Source: Clostridiales bacterium (GTDB taxonomy: Bacteria; Bacillota; Clostridia; Saccharofermentanales; UBA5734). From it: 6,843 nucleotides of DNA. A program made the position numbers and the translations under genes. The stretch covers positions 1 through 6,843 of the forward strand of contig DOFA01000053.1 in the NCBI GenBank assembly GCA_003532195.1, given 5' to 3'. Below, one piece after another: positions 6,182-6,843 of the stretch; the stretch's first letter is position 1, and each line of letters opens with the position of its first letter. The notes beneath the pieces were generated by a model. The model was not told where the DNA came from, did not search any database, and saw only the letters and a program-made list of their open reading frames with translations.

Positions 6182-6843
6182 TCACCGGTTTCTGTTTTTG
6201 TAGGTGGTATGCAGCAGATGATGCGATTTTTCGGATAAGGGTTTCCCCAGATAGTTTTCATAGAGTTTCAGGATAGCCGGATTCTGATGGGATTTGCGCA
6301 GCGGCATCTTCTTGTCTGCCTGGTATATGGCAGCGATGCGCTTAAGCCGCAGGTCGTTGGTGGTATGATAGGGTTGTCCGCCGCCGCCGATACAGCCTCC
6401 AGGGCAGGCCATGACTTCAATGAAGTGATATTTGCATGTGCCGTCCCTGATCTTGTCGAGGATTTTTGCCGCATTGGACAAGGTATGAGCCACAGCAACC
6501 TTGACGGCCAGGCCGTTTAAATCAACTTCCGCCTCCTTGATCCCCGCAAGTCCGCGAACTGCGTAGAAATCCAGCGAATGGAGCGTTTTCCCGGTTACTT
6601 TTTCGTATACAGTCCGTAAAGCGGCTTCCATTACCCCGCCGGTTGAACCGAAGATCACCCCTGCGCCGGTGGTTAATCCAAACGGGTCGTCGTATTGCTC
6701 TTCCGCTAACTGGGCAAAATCGATGCCGGCCTGGCGCAGCATCCGGCCAAGTTCCCGGGTTGTCAGGACAGCATCAACGTCTGGATAACGTCCGTCGATC
6801 CGCATTTCCGGCCGCGCGGCCTCATATTTTTTGGCGGTGCAGG
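6182..6843 (-). CDS. hydA: [FeFe]-hydrogenase catalytic subunit, C-terminal 219 residues (N-terminus beyond the right edge)
   Basis: This is the C-terminal part of an iron-only hydrogenase, the cytoplasmic enzyme that interconverts protons and electrons with H2 in fermenters. The frame is open to the window edge and begins inside the second H-cluster motif (P)CTAKKYE at 6843-6821, whose Cys and Lys match C355 and K358 of the Clostridium pasteurianum enzyme CpI. Next come VLTTREL (6775-6755), TTGAGVIFGSTGGVMEAALR, and the third motif EVMACPGGCIGGGGQP at 6418-6371, whose two Cys (codons 6406-6404 and 6394-6392) correspond to C499 and C503 of CpI. The last 60 or so residues (KKMPLRKSHQNP, ENYLGKPL, SHHLLHTTY) are the iron-hydrogenase small-subunit domain. 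The first H-cluster motif and any N-terminal iron-sulfur domains lie outside. It could be a monomeric HydA or the catalytic subunit of a multimeric NAD(P)-linked or bifurcating enzyme (HndD/HydA type); the part seen does not decide. It converges on the peptidase gene with a 10-base gap. Confidence 0.96.
   Translation of the reverse strand, partial: CTAKKYEAARPEMRIDGRYPDVDAVLTTRELGRMLRQAGIDFAQLAEEQYDDPFGLTTGAGVIFGSTGGVMEAALRTVYEKVTGKTLHSLDFYAVRGLAGIKEAEVDLNGLAVKVAVAHTLSNAAKILDKIRDGTCKYHFIEVMACPGGCIGGGGQPYHTTNDLRLKRIAAIYQADKKMPLRKSHQNPAILKLYENYLGKPLSEKSHHLLHTTYKNRNR

Noticed and set aside
5254..6261. 335-codon minus-strand open frame, long enough to tempt an annotation
   Set aside because: It is antisense to the conserved C11 peptidase and crosses into the hydrogenase 3' end in another frame. 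It has no ribosome site or recognisable motif and is explained by the GC-rich codons of the true gene.
1..6843. CRISPR arrays, tRNA or rRNA genes, insertion sequences and phage attachment sites
   Set aside because: No regularly spaced repeats, cloverleaf-like sequence, transposase coding or terminal inverted repeats were found on reading both strands.

Overview
This window most likely comes from an anaerobic, fermentative Firmicute of the class Clostridia with mid-range GC coding DNA. The evidence is the combination of a catalytic [FeFe]-hydrogenase, a membrane-anchored clostripain-type (C11) peptidase, a lipoprotein-dependent sugar importer of the LplA/LplB/YtcP kind, and strong AAGGAGG ribosome binding sites. 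I cannot name a genus from the sequence.

Layout: bases 1-3348 hold a three-gene importer operon read leftward (minus strand). Its order is LplB/YteP-type permease (3348-2425), YtcP/LplC-type permease (2408-1512), then a solute-binding lipoprotein (1431 running off the left edge). The genes are 16 and 80 bases apart, each with a good Shine-Dalgarno site 8 bases before its start. A strand-specific 9-bp stem-loop sits at the stop codon of the second permease, just ahead of the lipoprotein gene. There is no ATPase gene in the window; importers of this class usually borrow a shared MsmX/MsmK-type ATPase encoded elsewhere.

Bases 3349-3792 are an AT-rich divergent intergenic region. It carries a perfect -10 hexamer on each strand, pointing outward, and a perfect 10-bp palindrome near the importer operon. 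Rightward from 3793 to 6171 is a 792-residue C11-family cysteine peptidase with a Gly/Arg-rich cytoplasmic tail, one membrane anchor, the peptidase domain and an acidic C-terminal domain. Converging on it, with only 10 bases between the two stop codons, is the 3' end of a [FeFe]-hydrogenase gene (6182 to the right edge, minus strand), which carries two of the three H-cluster motifs and the small-subunit-like tail.

The lipoprotein captures a sugar or oligosaccharide outside the cell and the two permeases move it across the membrane. The peptidase acts at the cell surface. The hydrogenase disposes of, or takes up, electrons as H2 in the cytoplasm. Nothing in the window ties the three units into one pathway, and I found no clear new multi-gene system. 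The point most worth following is the peptidase: it keeps the Asp that gives its family Arg/Lys specificity but has no Arg or Lys between its catalytic His and Cys, where the studied family members cut themselves to become active.
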